Shown here piece after piece: positions 1 to 6,422 of a stretch of DNA of 8,942 nucleotides (the stretch's first letter is position 1; each line of letters opens with the position of its first letter). The stretch is from assembly GCA_016744275.1 (NCBI GenBank), contig JADGEP010000064.1, forward strand, positions 1-8,942, in the 5' to 3' direction. The translations under genes were made by a program, and so were the position numbers. This DNA is from Candidatus Krumholzibacteriia bacterium. GTDB taxonomy: Bacteria; Krumholzibacteriota; Krumholzibacteriia; LZORAL124-64-63. Under the pieces are notes generated by a model that saw only the letters and a program-made list of their open reading frames with translations, was not told the origin of the DNA and searched no databases.

Positions 1-38
1 GCAAAAGACGATCATACAACAAGAGGAGGAACCTCTGA
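1..38 (+). other. Left-edge sequence, possible 3' end of an upstream gene
   Basis: These bases precede hemC and are A-rich. The reading frame beginning at base 3 is open to the window edge and ends in TGA at 36-38, sharing its last A with the hemC ATG (a TGATG junction). Such a junction would fit the tight packing of the rest of the operon, and the AGG AGG codons would double as the hemC ribosome binding site. An upstream gene such as hemA would be the natural candidate, but only about eleven basic, uninformative codons are visible, so neither coding status nor identity can be shown. The frame of hemC itself and the remaining frame are also open to the edge, so the open frame at base 3 is weak evidence. 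Confidence 0.2.
23..30 (+). promoter_or_regulatory. Strong ribosome binding site of hemC, inside a small hairpin
   Basis: GAGGAGGA is close to a perfect Shine-Dalgarno sequence, with its GGAGG core 8 bases before the ATG at 38. It fixes the hemC start even though the frame stays open upstream. The flanking bases AGAGG (22-26) and CCTCT (32-36) are perfect inverted repeats around a 5-base loop, so part of the site could be paired in the mRNA. Whether this short hairpin matters in the cell is unknown. Confidence 0.7.
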
Positions 39-973
39 TGTCAGACGAAAAAAAAGTAAAGGCACCAAAGCTTGCAGACCCGCTTAATGCCTCTATTGAT
101 CCAGCAACTCAGCAGATGATAAAAAGAGCCCAGGATCTCGGCGTCGAGACCGAGCTCAACATCATCAAGACACGCGGCGACAAGATCGACAACGTGCCTT
201 TCTCCAAGCTTGAGGGGAAGAACTTCTTCACCAAAGAGCTGGAAGACGCCCAACTCGACGGCCGCGTCGACATGGCCGTGCATTCGTTGAAAGATTTGGC
301 CACCGACATGGTGCCGGGACTGACCCTGTGCGCCATGGTGGGCCGCGAAGATCCGCGGGAAATCCTGCTGGCCCGGCCCGAAGCCGTGGACCAGGCCAAG
401 CTCAAGGCCGGCGACATCATTCCCCTGAAAGACGGCGCCAAGATCGGCACCAGCGCCGCCCGCCGCCAAGGTCAGGTGCGGGTCATCCGGCCGGATATGG
501 AAATTGCGGATCTGCGTGGCAACGTGCCCACGCGGGTTAATCGCCTGCGCGAGGGCCTTTACGACGGCATTCTGCTGGCCCGTGCCGGCGTGCTGCGCCT
601 CGAATTGGACCTGAGCGATTTGTTCGCCAAGCCTCTGGAAGTGGCCGACTTCGTGCCGGCTCCGGCCCAGGGCATGTTGGGCATCCAGTGCCGCGACGGC
701 GACCAATGGCAAGCCAGCCTGGCCCAGATGGACTGTGGCGAACAAGGCACGGCCGTGGCCGCCGAACGCCACCTGTTGAACCAATTGGACGGCGGTTGCC
801 ACATGCCCTTTGGCGTGAACATCGCCGGGGCGGGTACGGACTGGAAACTGGAGGCATTCCTGGGCGATGACGACATCACCCGCGAGCCTTTGCGCTTCAC
901 CCTTGAGGGTGCCAATCCTGCCAAACTGGGCGCCGAAGCCTGGGACCGGATTGTGGCCTACCAGAAGGGTTGA
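38..973 (+). CDS. hemC: Hydroxymethylbilane synthase (porphobilinogen deaminase), atypical N-terminus
   Basis: Cytoplasmic enzyme that polymerises four porphobilinogen molecules into hydroxymethylbilane on a covalently bound dipyrromethane primer. The 311-residue protein has the normal family length (about 300-320). Seen in order: TRGDKI (45-50), the KELE segment (66-69), HSLKD (82-86) with the catalytic Asp at 86, REDPRE (103-108), GTSAARRQ (137-144) with the substrate-binding Arg pair 142-143, LRGNVPTR (159-166), PAPAQGMLGI (207-216) and GGCHMPFG (252-259), whose Cys254 should carry the cofactor. What is missing is the usual N-terminal GTRGSxLALxQ signature, which forms the first strand and supplies a cofactor-binding Arg. 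The nearest equivalent is APKLADPLNA (9-18), placed about where the motif should be. The first 30 or so codons also differ in composition from the rest. The start at 38 rests on an excellent ribosome binding site. hemD follows after 7 bases. The family call is firm; full activity is likely but uncertain because of the N-terminus. Confidence 0.93.
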   Translation: MSDEKKVKAPKLADPLNASIDPATQQMIKRAQDLGVETELNIIKTRGDKIDNVPFSKLEGKNFFTKELEDAQLDGRVDMAVHSLKDLATDMVPGLTLCAMVGREDPREILLARPEAVDQAKLKAGDIIPLKDGAKIGTSAARRQGQVRVIRPDMEIADLRGNVPTRVNRLREGLYDGILLARAGVLRLELDLSDLFAKPLEVADFVPAPAQGMLGIQCRDGDQWQASLAQMDCGEQGTAVAAERHLLNQLDGGCHMPFGVNIAGAGTDWKLEAFLGDDDITREPLRFTLEGANPAKLGAEAWDRIVAYQKG

Positions 974-980
974 GTCGGGC

Positions 981-1718
981 ATGAGCAGCGAGACGCGCAT
1001 CATCCTGACCAGGGAAAAAAGCCGCAATCAGATTTGGGCGGACCGGCTGCAAGAGGCCGATCTGCCCTTTTCGCTGTTGCCCCTGGTGCGGTACGAATCG
1101 CTGTCATTGCCTGCCTTGCCTGATTTTGCCACCTTTGGCTGGATCATGTTCACTTCGCCCCAAGGGGTGCGGGCCTTCGCAGACCTGCAGCCTGAGTTGG
1201 GGCCCGCCAAGTGCGCGGCCCTGGGCCACGGCACCGCCAAGGCCCTGCAGAATGCGGGCTGGAACGTCGATTTTAACGCCGGAGCCCTCGATGGGGTCGA
1301 ATTGGCGGCCCGCTTTCTGGCGGTTTCCGGCGAGGCCTGCGCCGTGCTGCTGCCGGGCCCCAAAAGGCGATTGAGCGAACCGCGGGCGGCCCTCGAAGCC
1401 GCCGGTTATACTGTGCAGGAGTTGCCGTTATACGAGACTCTGCCGGTTCAGGCCGCCGCCGTCGCCACAGCCGAATTGCGCCCTGGTGACGTGCTTTTTT
1501 TCTGCAGTCCTTCGGCAGTGCGGGCTTTTGCCGCCGCCAGGGACGACAAACCGCGGTGCGTGGCCATTGGCCGCACCACCGCTGAAGCCTGCCGGAACGC
1601 CGGGTTCATCCCCGACGTCGCTGGCACTCCCGATTTGGAAGCCATGGTCCGGGCCGCAGGGATATCCGGCCTGCCTGAACCGACAACTCAACCTGTGAAA
1701 CCGGAGATGGAATCATGA
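981..1718 (+). CDS. hemD: Uroporphyrinogen-III synthase
   Basis: Cyclises hydroxymethylbilane, with inversion of ring D, to uroporphyrinogen III, the branch point for heme, siroheme and cobalamin. The 245-residue protein matches the usual length (about 240-260). This family is poorly conserved, so the call rests on the two-lobed pattern plus context. Visible are RIILTRE at the start (6-12), FTSPQGVRAF (57-66), ALGHGTAKAL (80-89), LLPGPKRR (123-130) before an AAGYTVQELPLYET stretch, FFCSPSAVRAF (173-183), VAIGRTTAEA (194-203) and a terminal DVAGTPDLEAMVRA segment (212-225). The last 15 residues are a Pro-rich tail. I start at the ATG at 981, seven bases after the hemC stop, because it gives the family's normal N-terminus; the frame is open to 867, but that part lies inside hemC. 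A GAAGGG at 964-969 is a rather distant ribosome binding site, so coupling to hemC translation is likely. The gene ends in an ATGA overlap with hemB. Confidence 0.93.
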   Translation: MSSETRIILTREKSRNQIWADRLQEADLPFSLLPLVRYESLSLPALPDFATFGWIMFTSPQGVRAFADLQPELGPAKCAALGHGTAKALQNAGWNVDFNAGALDGVELAARFLAVSGEACAVLLPGPKRRLSEPRAALEAAGYTVQELPLYETLPVQAAAVATAELRPGDVLFFCSPSAVRAFAAARDDKPRCVAIGRTTAEACRNAGFIPDVAGTPDLEAMVRAAGISGLPEPTTQPVKPEMES

Positions 1719-2692
1719 ATTTGCATGAACGCCCCCGCCGCATGCGCGCCACGCCCGTCCTGCGTGAAATGATCGCCGAGACCAACGTCGAGGCCCGCCA
1801 TTTGGTCACCCCCCATTTTGTCGTGGGCGGCAGCGGGGTTGAACACGAGATCGGCAGCATGCCCGGCGTGAACCATGTTTCGGTCGACAAACTGGTTGAG
1901 GAAGTGGGCCGCGATCTGGAGTTGGGCCTCAAATCTCACCTGCTGTTTGGCGTGCCCGAGAATGACGAAAAAGACGCCCGCGGCAATGCGGCCCTGGAAG
2001 AAAAAGGCGCCGTGCCCGAAGCCCTGCGCCAGCTCAAAAAACAATTCGGCGACGACATCATCACCATCACCGATGTCTGCCTCTGCGCCTACACTGACCA
2101 CGGTCATTGCGGCTTCCTGGAAAACGGAACCGTCATCAATGACCCGAGCGTGGAGCAGTTGGCCCGCATGGCCCTGGTGCACGCCGAAGCCGGCTGCGAC
2201 ATCGTCAGCCCCAGCGACATGATGGACGGCCGCGTGGGCGCCATCCGCACCAAACTGGACGAAAACGGTTTCACCAATACGAGTATTTTGGCCTACAGCG
2301 CCAAGTACGCCAGTGCCTACTACGGCCCTTTCCGGGATGCCTGCGACAGCGCGCCTCAGGGCGACCGCAAGTCCTACCAGATGGACCCGCGCAACAGCCG
2401 TGAAGCCGTGCTGGAAACCATTCTGGACATCGCCGAAGGTGCCGACATGGTCATGGTCAAGCCGGCCCTCGCCTACCTCGACATCATCGTCAAGGTGCGC
2501 GAACAGGCGCTGTGCCCCGTGGTCTGCTACAACGTTTCGGGCGAATATTCGCTGGTGAAAAATGCCGCGGCGGCCGGCCTGGTTGACGAAGCGGCCATCG
2601 TGCGCGAGAACCTGCTGGCGATGCGCCGGGCAGGAAGCGACTTGATCATCACTTACCACGGGCGCGACGCGCTGCAGAAGGGTTGGATCTAG
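1715..2692 (+). CDS. hemB: Delta-aminolevulinic acid dehydratase (porphobilinogen synthase), zinc type
   Basis: Condenses two 5-aminolevulinate molecules into porphobilinogen; homologues are usually homo-octamers in the cytoplasm. The 325-residue length is standard. DVCLCAYTDHGHCG (120-133) carries three cysteines (122, 124, 132) in the arrangement that binds catalytic zinc, rather than the Asp-rich magnesium-only version. The two Schiff-base lysines are clear: Lys197 in YSAKYASAYYGPFRDA and Lys249 in MVMVKPALAYLDII. SPSDMMDGR (165-173) and YNVSGEY (272-278) are also canonical. Glu230 in the DPRNSRE segment matches the allosteric-magnesium glutamate of bacterial enzymes. SMPGVNH (48-54) has His where Arg is common. 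The start overlaps the hemD stop (ATGA), and GGAG at 1703-1706 lies 8 bases upstream, so the start is secure and translation is probably coupled. The stop at 2690-2692 is two bases before hemL. Confidence 0.97.
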   Translation: MNLHERPRRMRATPVLREMIAETNVEARHLVTPHFVVGGSGVEHEIGSMPGVNHVSVDKLVEEVGRDLELGLKSHLLFGVPENDEKDARGNAALEEKGAVPEALRQLKKQFGDDIITITDVCLCAYTDHGHCGFLENGTVINDPSVEQLARMALVHAEAGCDIVSPSDMMDGRVGAIRTKLDENGFTNTSILAYSAKYASAYYGPFRDACDSAPQGDRKSYQMDPRNSREAVLETILDIAEGADMVMVKPALAYLDIIVKVREQALCPVVCYNVSGEYSLVKNAAAAGLVDEAAIVRENLLAMRRAGSDLIITYHGRDALQKGWI

Positions 2693-2694
2693 CC

Positions 2695-3972
2695 ATGAGC
2701 AACGCAAGCTGGTGGGAACGTGCGGTGAAGGTGTTGCCCGGTGGTGTGAATTCGCCGGTGAGAGCCTTCAAATCGGTGCCTGGCGATCCCTTGTTTTTCA
2801 AGCGGGCCAATGGCTGCCGTTTTGTGGATGAAGACGGCAAAGAATACATCGACTGGTGCCTCAGCTGGGGCCCGATGATCCTGGGCCACGCCGATGCCGA
2901 CGTGCAGGAAGCGGCCATCGAGGCCATGGGCGAAGGCGCCAGCTTTGGCGCGCCCAGCCGTCGCGAAGTGATGCTGGCCGAGGCCTTCCTGGCCCGCATG
3001 CCCCACTTCGAACAAGTGCGCTTTGTGAGTTCCGGCACCGAGGCGGTCATGAGTGCGCTGCGGTTGGCCCGCGGTGTCACCGGACGCGATGTCATCGTCA
3101 AGTTCGTTGGCTGTTACCACGGCCACACCGACAGCATGCTGGTCGAGGCCGGCAGCGGCCTGGCCACTTTTGGCACTCCCAGCAGTGGTGGCGTGCCCGC
3201 CGGATTCACCGACAGCACCGCCGTACTGCCCCTCGATGACGTGCCCGCCCTGGAAGCCTTCTTTGCCGAGCACGGCGACAAGGTGGCCGCCGTCATCGTG
3301 GAGCCTTTCCCGGCCAACGCCGGCTTGCTCGTCCAGACTCCTGAATTCATCCAGGCTTGCCGTGACCTGACCACCAAACACGGGGCCCTGTTGATCTTTG
3401 ACGAAGTGATCACCGGCTTCCGCGTGGGCCGCTCCGGCGCCGCGCCAGTGTTGGGCGTCATGCCGGACATGGGCACCTACGGCAAAATCATGGGCGGCGG
3501 TTTCCCGGTGGGCGCCTATGCGGCCAGCCAGGAAATCATGGACCAGATCAGCCCCAATGGCCCGGTCTACCAGGCCGGCACTCTGAGCGGCAATCCCGTG
3601 GCCATGGCCGCGGGCCTGGCCACCTTGAACAAGACCGGCGCGCCTGGATTCTACGAAGACCTCGAACGCAAAGGCGCCAAACTGCAGGCCGGCCTGGAAA
3701 AAGCGGCGTCCGACAATGGCATCACCGCCACGGTGGTGCGGCAAGGCTCTTTGATCTGGACCGTATTCCAGGATGAAGCCCCGCGCAGCTTTGAAGCCAT
3801 CGACGGTTCGAAGATGGAAATCTATGGCCGCTTGCACCGCGGCCTGATCGAACGAGGCGTGTACCTGGCCCCTTCGGGCTGGGAAGTGGGCTTTGTGAGC
3901 GCCGCCCACACCGACGACGACATCGACACCACTGTGGCCGCCGTGGCCGATACTTTCAAATCCTGGAGCTGA
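2695..3972 (+). CDS. hemL: Glutamate-1-semialdehyde 2,1-aminomutase
   Basis: A PLP enzyme of the class III aminotransferase fold that isomerises glutamate-1-semialdehyde to 5-aminolevulinate. It shows that this organism uses the C5 (glutamyl-tRNA) route. The 425-residue protein contains PGGVNSPVRAF (15-25), SWGPMILGHA (57-66), SSGTEAVMSALRLAR (112-126), the CYHGHTD stretch (140-146), DEVITGFR (236-243) with the pyridine-binding Asp236, YGKIMGGGFPVGAY (262-275) with the PLP lysine at 264, and AGTLSGNPVAMAAG (294-307). EPFPANAG (203-210) replaces the common EPVxGNMG form, a variation also met in other lineages. I choose the ATG at 2695, two bases after the hemB stop, over an in-frame TTG at 2683 inside hemB, because it gives the family's usual short N-terminus. 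The partner enzyme HemA is not in the window. HemL and HemA normally pass the unstable intermediate between them, so hemA is expected nearby. Confidence 0.97.
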   Translation: MSNASWWERAVKVLPGGVNSPVRAFKSVPGDPLFFKRANGCRFVDEDGKEYIDWCLSWGPMILGHADADVQEAAIEAMGEGASFGAPSRREVMLAEAFLARMPHFEQVRFVSSGTEAVMSALRLARGVTGRDVIVKFVGCYHGHTDSMLVEAGSGLATFGTPSSGGVPAGFTDSTAVLPLDDVPALEAFFAEHGDKVAAVIVEPFPANAGLLVQTPEFIQACRDLTTKHGALLIFDEVITGFRVGRSGAAPVLGVMPDMGTYGKIMGGGFPVGAYAASQEIMDQISPNGPVYQAGTLSGNPVAMAAGLATLNKTGAPGFYEDLERKGAKLQAGLEKAASDNGITATVVRQGSLIWTVFQDEAPRSFEAIDGSKMEIYGRLHRGLIERGVYLAPSGWEVGFVSAAHTDDDIDTTVAAVADTFKSWS

Positions 3973-3977
3973 GCGAA

Positions 3978-5012
3978 ATGCCCAACGTCAAAGACAGCAT
4001 CTTTCTGAAGAACCTGCGCGGCGAACCCACAGACCGCACTCCTATCTGGATCATGCGCCAAGCGGGGCGTTACCTGCCCGAGTACATGGCCGTGCGCGAG
4101 AAACTCAGTTTCAACGAATTGTGCCGCACTCCCGAGGCTGCCTGTGAAGTGACGCTGCAACCTATCCGGCGGTTCGGTTTTGATGCGGCCATCATGTTCA
4201 GTGATATCCTGACGCCGCTCGAGCCCATGGGCGCGCCCTTTGATTTCAGCAAAGGCGGCCCCAAGCTGGAGCGGCCGATACGCAGCGAAAAAGACATCCG
4301 GGCTCTGCACACTTATGACGCTGAAGAGGGCACCAACTTTGTGGCGGCGGCCATCAAATTGATGAAGGCCGAATTGGGCGACAAAACACCATTGATCGGT
4401 TTTGCCGGTTCGCCTTTCACCTTGGCCTCGTACCTGATCGAAGGCGGCGGCTCCAAGGACTACATCAATTTGAAGACCATGCTGTACACCCGTCCGGAAT
4501 TGCTGCAGGAATTGCTCGACAAATTGGGCGACCAGACTCTGGCTTACCTGAAGATGCAGGTCGCCGCGGGCGTCGATGCGGTTCAGGTCTTTGATACCTG
4601 GGGCGGCATTCTGCATCCGGCCGATTACGTGAAGCACGTATTGCCCGTGGTGCGCAAGATCATGGACGGCTTGAAGGATACGGGCGTGCCCCGCATTTAT
4701 TTCCTGAAGGGCAGCGCGCCCTACAACCACCTGATCAAGGACCTGGATGTCGAAGCCTTTGGTGTCGACTGGACCCAGGATCTGACCATGGCCATCGACC
4801 AGATGGGTGGCAAGGCGGTGCAGGGCAACCTGGATCCGCTGTGCCTCTTTGGCAGCGAAGAAGAAATCCGGCGCCGGGCGCTGGAAGTTTGTGAGAAGGG
4901 CGCGAAGGCCTCGGGCCACGTGTTCAACCTGGGTCACGGCATTCTGCCGAAAGCCCCCATTTCTGCGGTCGAGACCCTGGTGGAAACCGTCCAGGGATTC
5001 CGCCGCAGCTAA
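3978..5012 (+). CDS. hemE: Uroporphyrinogen decarboxylase
   Basis: A cofactor-free (beta/alpha)8 barrel enzyme that removes the four acetate carboxyls of uroporphyrinogen III to give coproporphyrinogen III. The 344-residue length is typical. The signature PIWIMRQAGRYLPEY (22-36) provides the substrate-binding Arg27 and Arg31. FSDIL (74-78) holds the essential Asp76, and the GFAGSPFTLASYLIEGGGSKDY stretch (141-162) holds the conserved Tyr152. FDTWGG, the VDW strand, QGNLDP and the C-terminal NLGHGI with its His follow in canonical order. It begins 5 bases after the hemL stop, with GGAG at 3964-3967 ten bases before the ATG. It is the first gene of the E-N-H-Y half of the cluster. I see no missing key residue. 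Confidence 0.97.
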   Translation: MPNVKDSIFLKNLRGEPTDRTPIWIMRQAGRYLPEYMAVREKLSFNELCRTPEAACEVTLQPIRRFGFDAAIMFSDILTPLEPMGAPFDFSKGGPKLERPIRSEKDIRALHTYDAEEGTNFVAAAIKLMKAELGDKTPLIGFAGSPFTLASYLIEGGGSKDYINLKTMLYTRPELLQELLDKLGDQTLAYLKMQVAAGVDAVQVFDTWGGILHPADYVKHVLPVVRKIMDGLKDTGVPRIYFLKGSAPYNHLIKDLDVEAFGVDWTQDLTMAIDQMGGKAVQGNLDPLCLFGSEEEIRRRALEVCEKGAKASGHVFNLGHGILPKAPISAVETLVETVQGFRRS

Positions 5013-5020
5013 GCAAGAAA

Positions 5021-5027
5021 AAGGAAG
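5021..5027 (+). promoter_or_regulatory. Ribosome binding site of hemN
   Basis: AAGGAAG in a purine-rich stretch leaves 6-8 bases to the ATG at 5034. It lies in the largest gap between genes in the window (21 bases, 5013-5033), which holds no room for a promoter or terminator and shows no inverted repeat. Confidence 0.6.
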
Positions 5028-5033
5028 ACACCG

Positions 5034-6410
5034 ATGTCTTTACATATACCCGCCGAGTTCGTCGAGAAGTACAACAAACCGGGGCCGCGGTACACCAGTT
5101 ACCCCACGGTACCGGTCTGGGAACCGGGCTTTGACGAGAACGGCTATCGCGCGGCGCTGACGGAACTGGCCAGCCGGCCGGATGACGAACTGGCCCTGTA
5201 CCTGCACCTGCCCTTCTGCGCCAAGGCCTGCCACTATTGTGGCTGCAATATGATCGTGGATCACGGCAAGGACGCGGTCGATCTGTACCTCGATCGGGTG
5301 GAAAAAGAACTGGGTATGGTGACGGACATCATCGGGACCGGCCGCAAGGCCGTGCAGTTCCACTGGGGCGGCGGCACGCCCAACTTCCTGAACGAGAAGC
5401 AGACCGAGCGGGCGCTGAAGATGTTCCGCGATGCGTACGATTTCCAGCCCGGCGCCGAAGTCTCCTTGGAAATCGATCCGCGCATCGCCACGGCCGAACA
5501 GGCCGCGTTCTTCAAGAGCGTGGGCTTCAATCGCATCAGCATGGGCCTGCAGGATTTTGACCTCGCGGTGCAAAAGGCCATCGGCCGCAACCAGGGTCGC
5601 GAGCGCACCCTGGATGTGTACCAGGGCTGCCGCGACGCGGGCTTCGAAGGCGTGAACATCGATCTGGTGTATGGCCTGCCCGGCCAGACCAGCGAAACGT
5701 TCCAGAAGACCCTCAAGGAAATCATCCAGCTGCAGCCCGACCGCGTGGCTTGCTTCAGCTACGCCCATGTGCCGTGGGTGCGTCCCAATCAGGAAAAAGT
5801 CGACACCACGATCATGCTCGAGGGCTACGATAAATTCCAGCTCTTCATGCTCACAGTCGACCTCTTTCAGGACGCGGACTACACCTGGATCGGCATCGAT
5901 CATTTTGCCAAAAAAGACGATGAACTTTCGGTGGCCCTGGGCAACAAGGCGCTGCACCGAAACTTCATGGGCTACGCCACCAAGCCCGCGCCCCACATGC
6001 TGGCCTTCGGCATGAGCGGCATCGGTGATGTGTGCGATCGTTTTGTCCAGAACGCGGCCGAGATGTCGCCCTGGGAAGAAGCCATCGACGCGGGAAAACT
6101 GCCCATCGTCAAGGGTCATAAGCTGACCGACGATGACAAACTGCGCCGCCACACGATCCTGAACCTGATGTGCAACCTGGAACTGCCCTGGTCTTTGACC
6201 GAGGAACGCTGGGGCGCTTCGGTGAAGGAACTGATGCCCGAGATGCTCAAGGCGCTGCCCGAATTGGTTGACGACGGCCTGTGCGAGATGGACAACACCG
6301 GATTGCGCATCACCGCCAAGGGCCGCTACTTCGTGCGCAACGTGGCGATGACCATGGACGCGTATCTGGGCAAGGGCAAAGGCAAACCGATCTTCTCGAA
6401 AACCGTGTAG
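5034..6410 (+). CDS. hemN: Oxygen-independent coproporphyrinogen III dehydrogenase (radical SAM)
   Basis: Oxidatively decarboxylates two propionates of coproporphyrinogen III to vinyl groups, giving protoporphyrinogen IX without oxygen, using S-adenosylmethionine and a [4Fe-4S] cluster. The 458-residue length matches true HemN proteins. CAKACHYCGC places Cys at 62, 66, 69 and 71. The first three bind the cluster, and the fourth separates genuine HemN (CxxxCxxCxC) from the heme chaperone HemW (normally CxxxCxxCxF). RYTSYPT (19-25), WGGGTPNFL (111-119), NRISMGLQDF (166-175), DLVYGLPGQT (210-219), FSYAHVPW (241-248) and the HemN-specific DHFAKKDDEL (289-298) and LHRNFMGY (307-314) all appear, followed by the C-terminal domain with RRHTILNLMC. 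It starts behind a good ribosome binding site, and hemH follows after 12 bases. Oxygen independence suggests a life with at least some anaerobiosis. Confidence 0.97.
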   Translation: MSLHIPAEFVEKYNKPGPRYTSYPTVPVWEPGFDENGYRAALTELASRPDDELALYLHLPFCAKACHYCGCNMIVDHGKDAVDLYLDRVEKELGMVTDIIGTGRKAVQFHWGGGTPNFLNEKQTERALKMFRDAYDFQPGAEVSLEIDPRIATAEQAAFFKSVGFNRISMGLQDFDLAVQKAIGRNQGRERTLDVYQGCRDAGFEGVNIDLVYGLPGQTSETFQKTLKEIIQLQPDRVACFSYAHVPWVRPNQEKVDTTIMLEGYDKFQLFMLTVDLFQDADYTWIGIDHFAKKDDELSVALGNKALHRNFMGYATKPAPHMLAFGMSGIGDVCDRFVQNAAEMSPWEEAIDAGKLPIVKGHKLTDDDKLRRHTILNLMCNLELPWSLTEERWGASVKELMPEMLKALPELVDDGLCEMDNTGLRITAKGRYFVRNVAMTMDAYLGKGKGKPIFSKTV

Positions 6411-6415
6411 CAGGA
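6411..6415 (+). promoter_or_regulatory. Ribosome binding site of hemH, deciding its start
   Basis: CAGGA directly after the hemN stop puts AGGA 7 bases before the ATG at 6423. An in-frame TTG at 6417 would sit only one base behind this site, so the ATG is preferred. Confidence 0.55.
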
Positions 6416-6422
6416 ATTGCCC

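Noticed and set aside
19..30. TTRGG in the frame of base 1 as a lost GTRGS motif of HemC
   Set aside because: It lies about 47 codons before the NIIKT segment instead of about 30, and its bases are explained by the AGGAGG ribosome binding site.
867..980. Upstream extension of hemD into hemC
   Set aside because: It overlaps hemC coding sequence in another frame and would add 38 residues not expected in the family; the ATG at 981 fits better.
41..1027. Long antisense open frame (328 codons) opposite hemC
   Set aside because: Shadow of a GC-rich, strongly codon-biased gene. It has no recognisable motif, while the + strand encodes clear HemC motifs throughout.
2683..2694. TTG start for hemL
   Set aside because: It lies within hemB and adds only four residues; the ATG at 2695 gives the normal N-terminus.
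2689..3909. 406-codon antisense open frame opposite hemL, and similar ones opposite hemB and hemE
   Set aside because: They mirror well-identified genes and show low-complexity composition and no ribosome binding site that I can support.
5013..5033. Terminator or promoter in the hemE/hemN gap
   Set aside because: Only 21 bases, no inverted repeat, no T-run, and no space for -35 and -10 elements outside the coding sequence.
5034..6410. HemW (heme chaperone) instead of HemN
   Set aside because: The fourth cysteine (CxxxCxxCxC), the YTSYPT start and the DHFAxxDDEL and LHRNFxGY motifs are those of true HemN.
6417..6422. TTG start for hemH
   Set aside because: It sits practically on the ribosome binding site; the ATG at 6423 has proper spacing.
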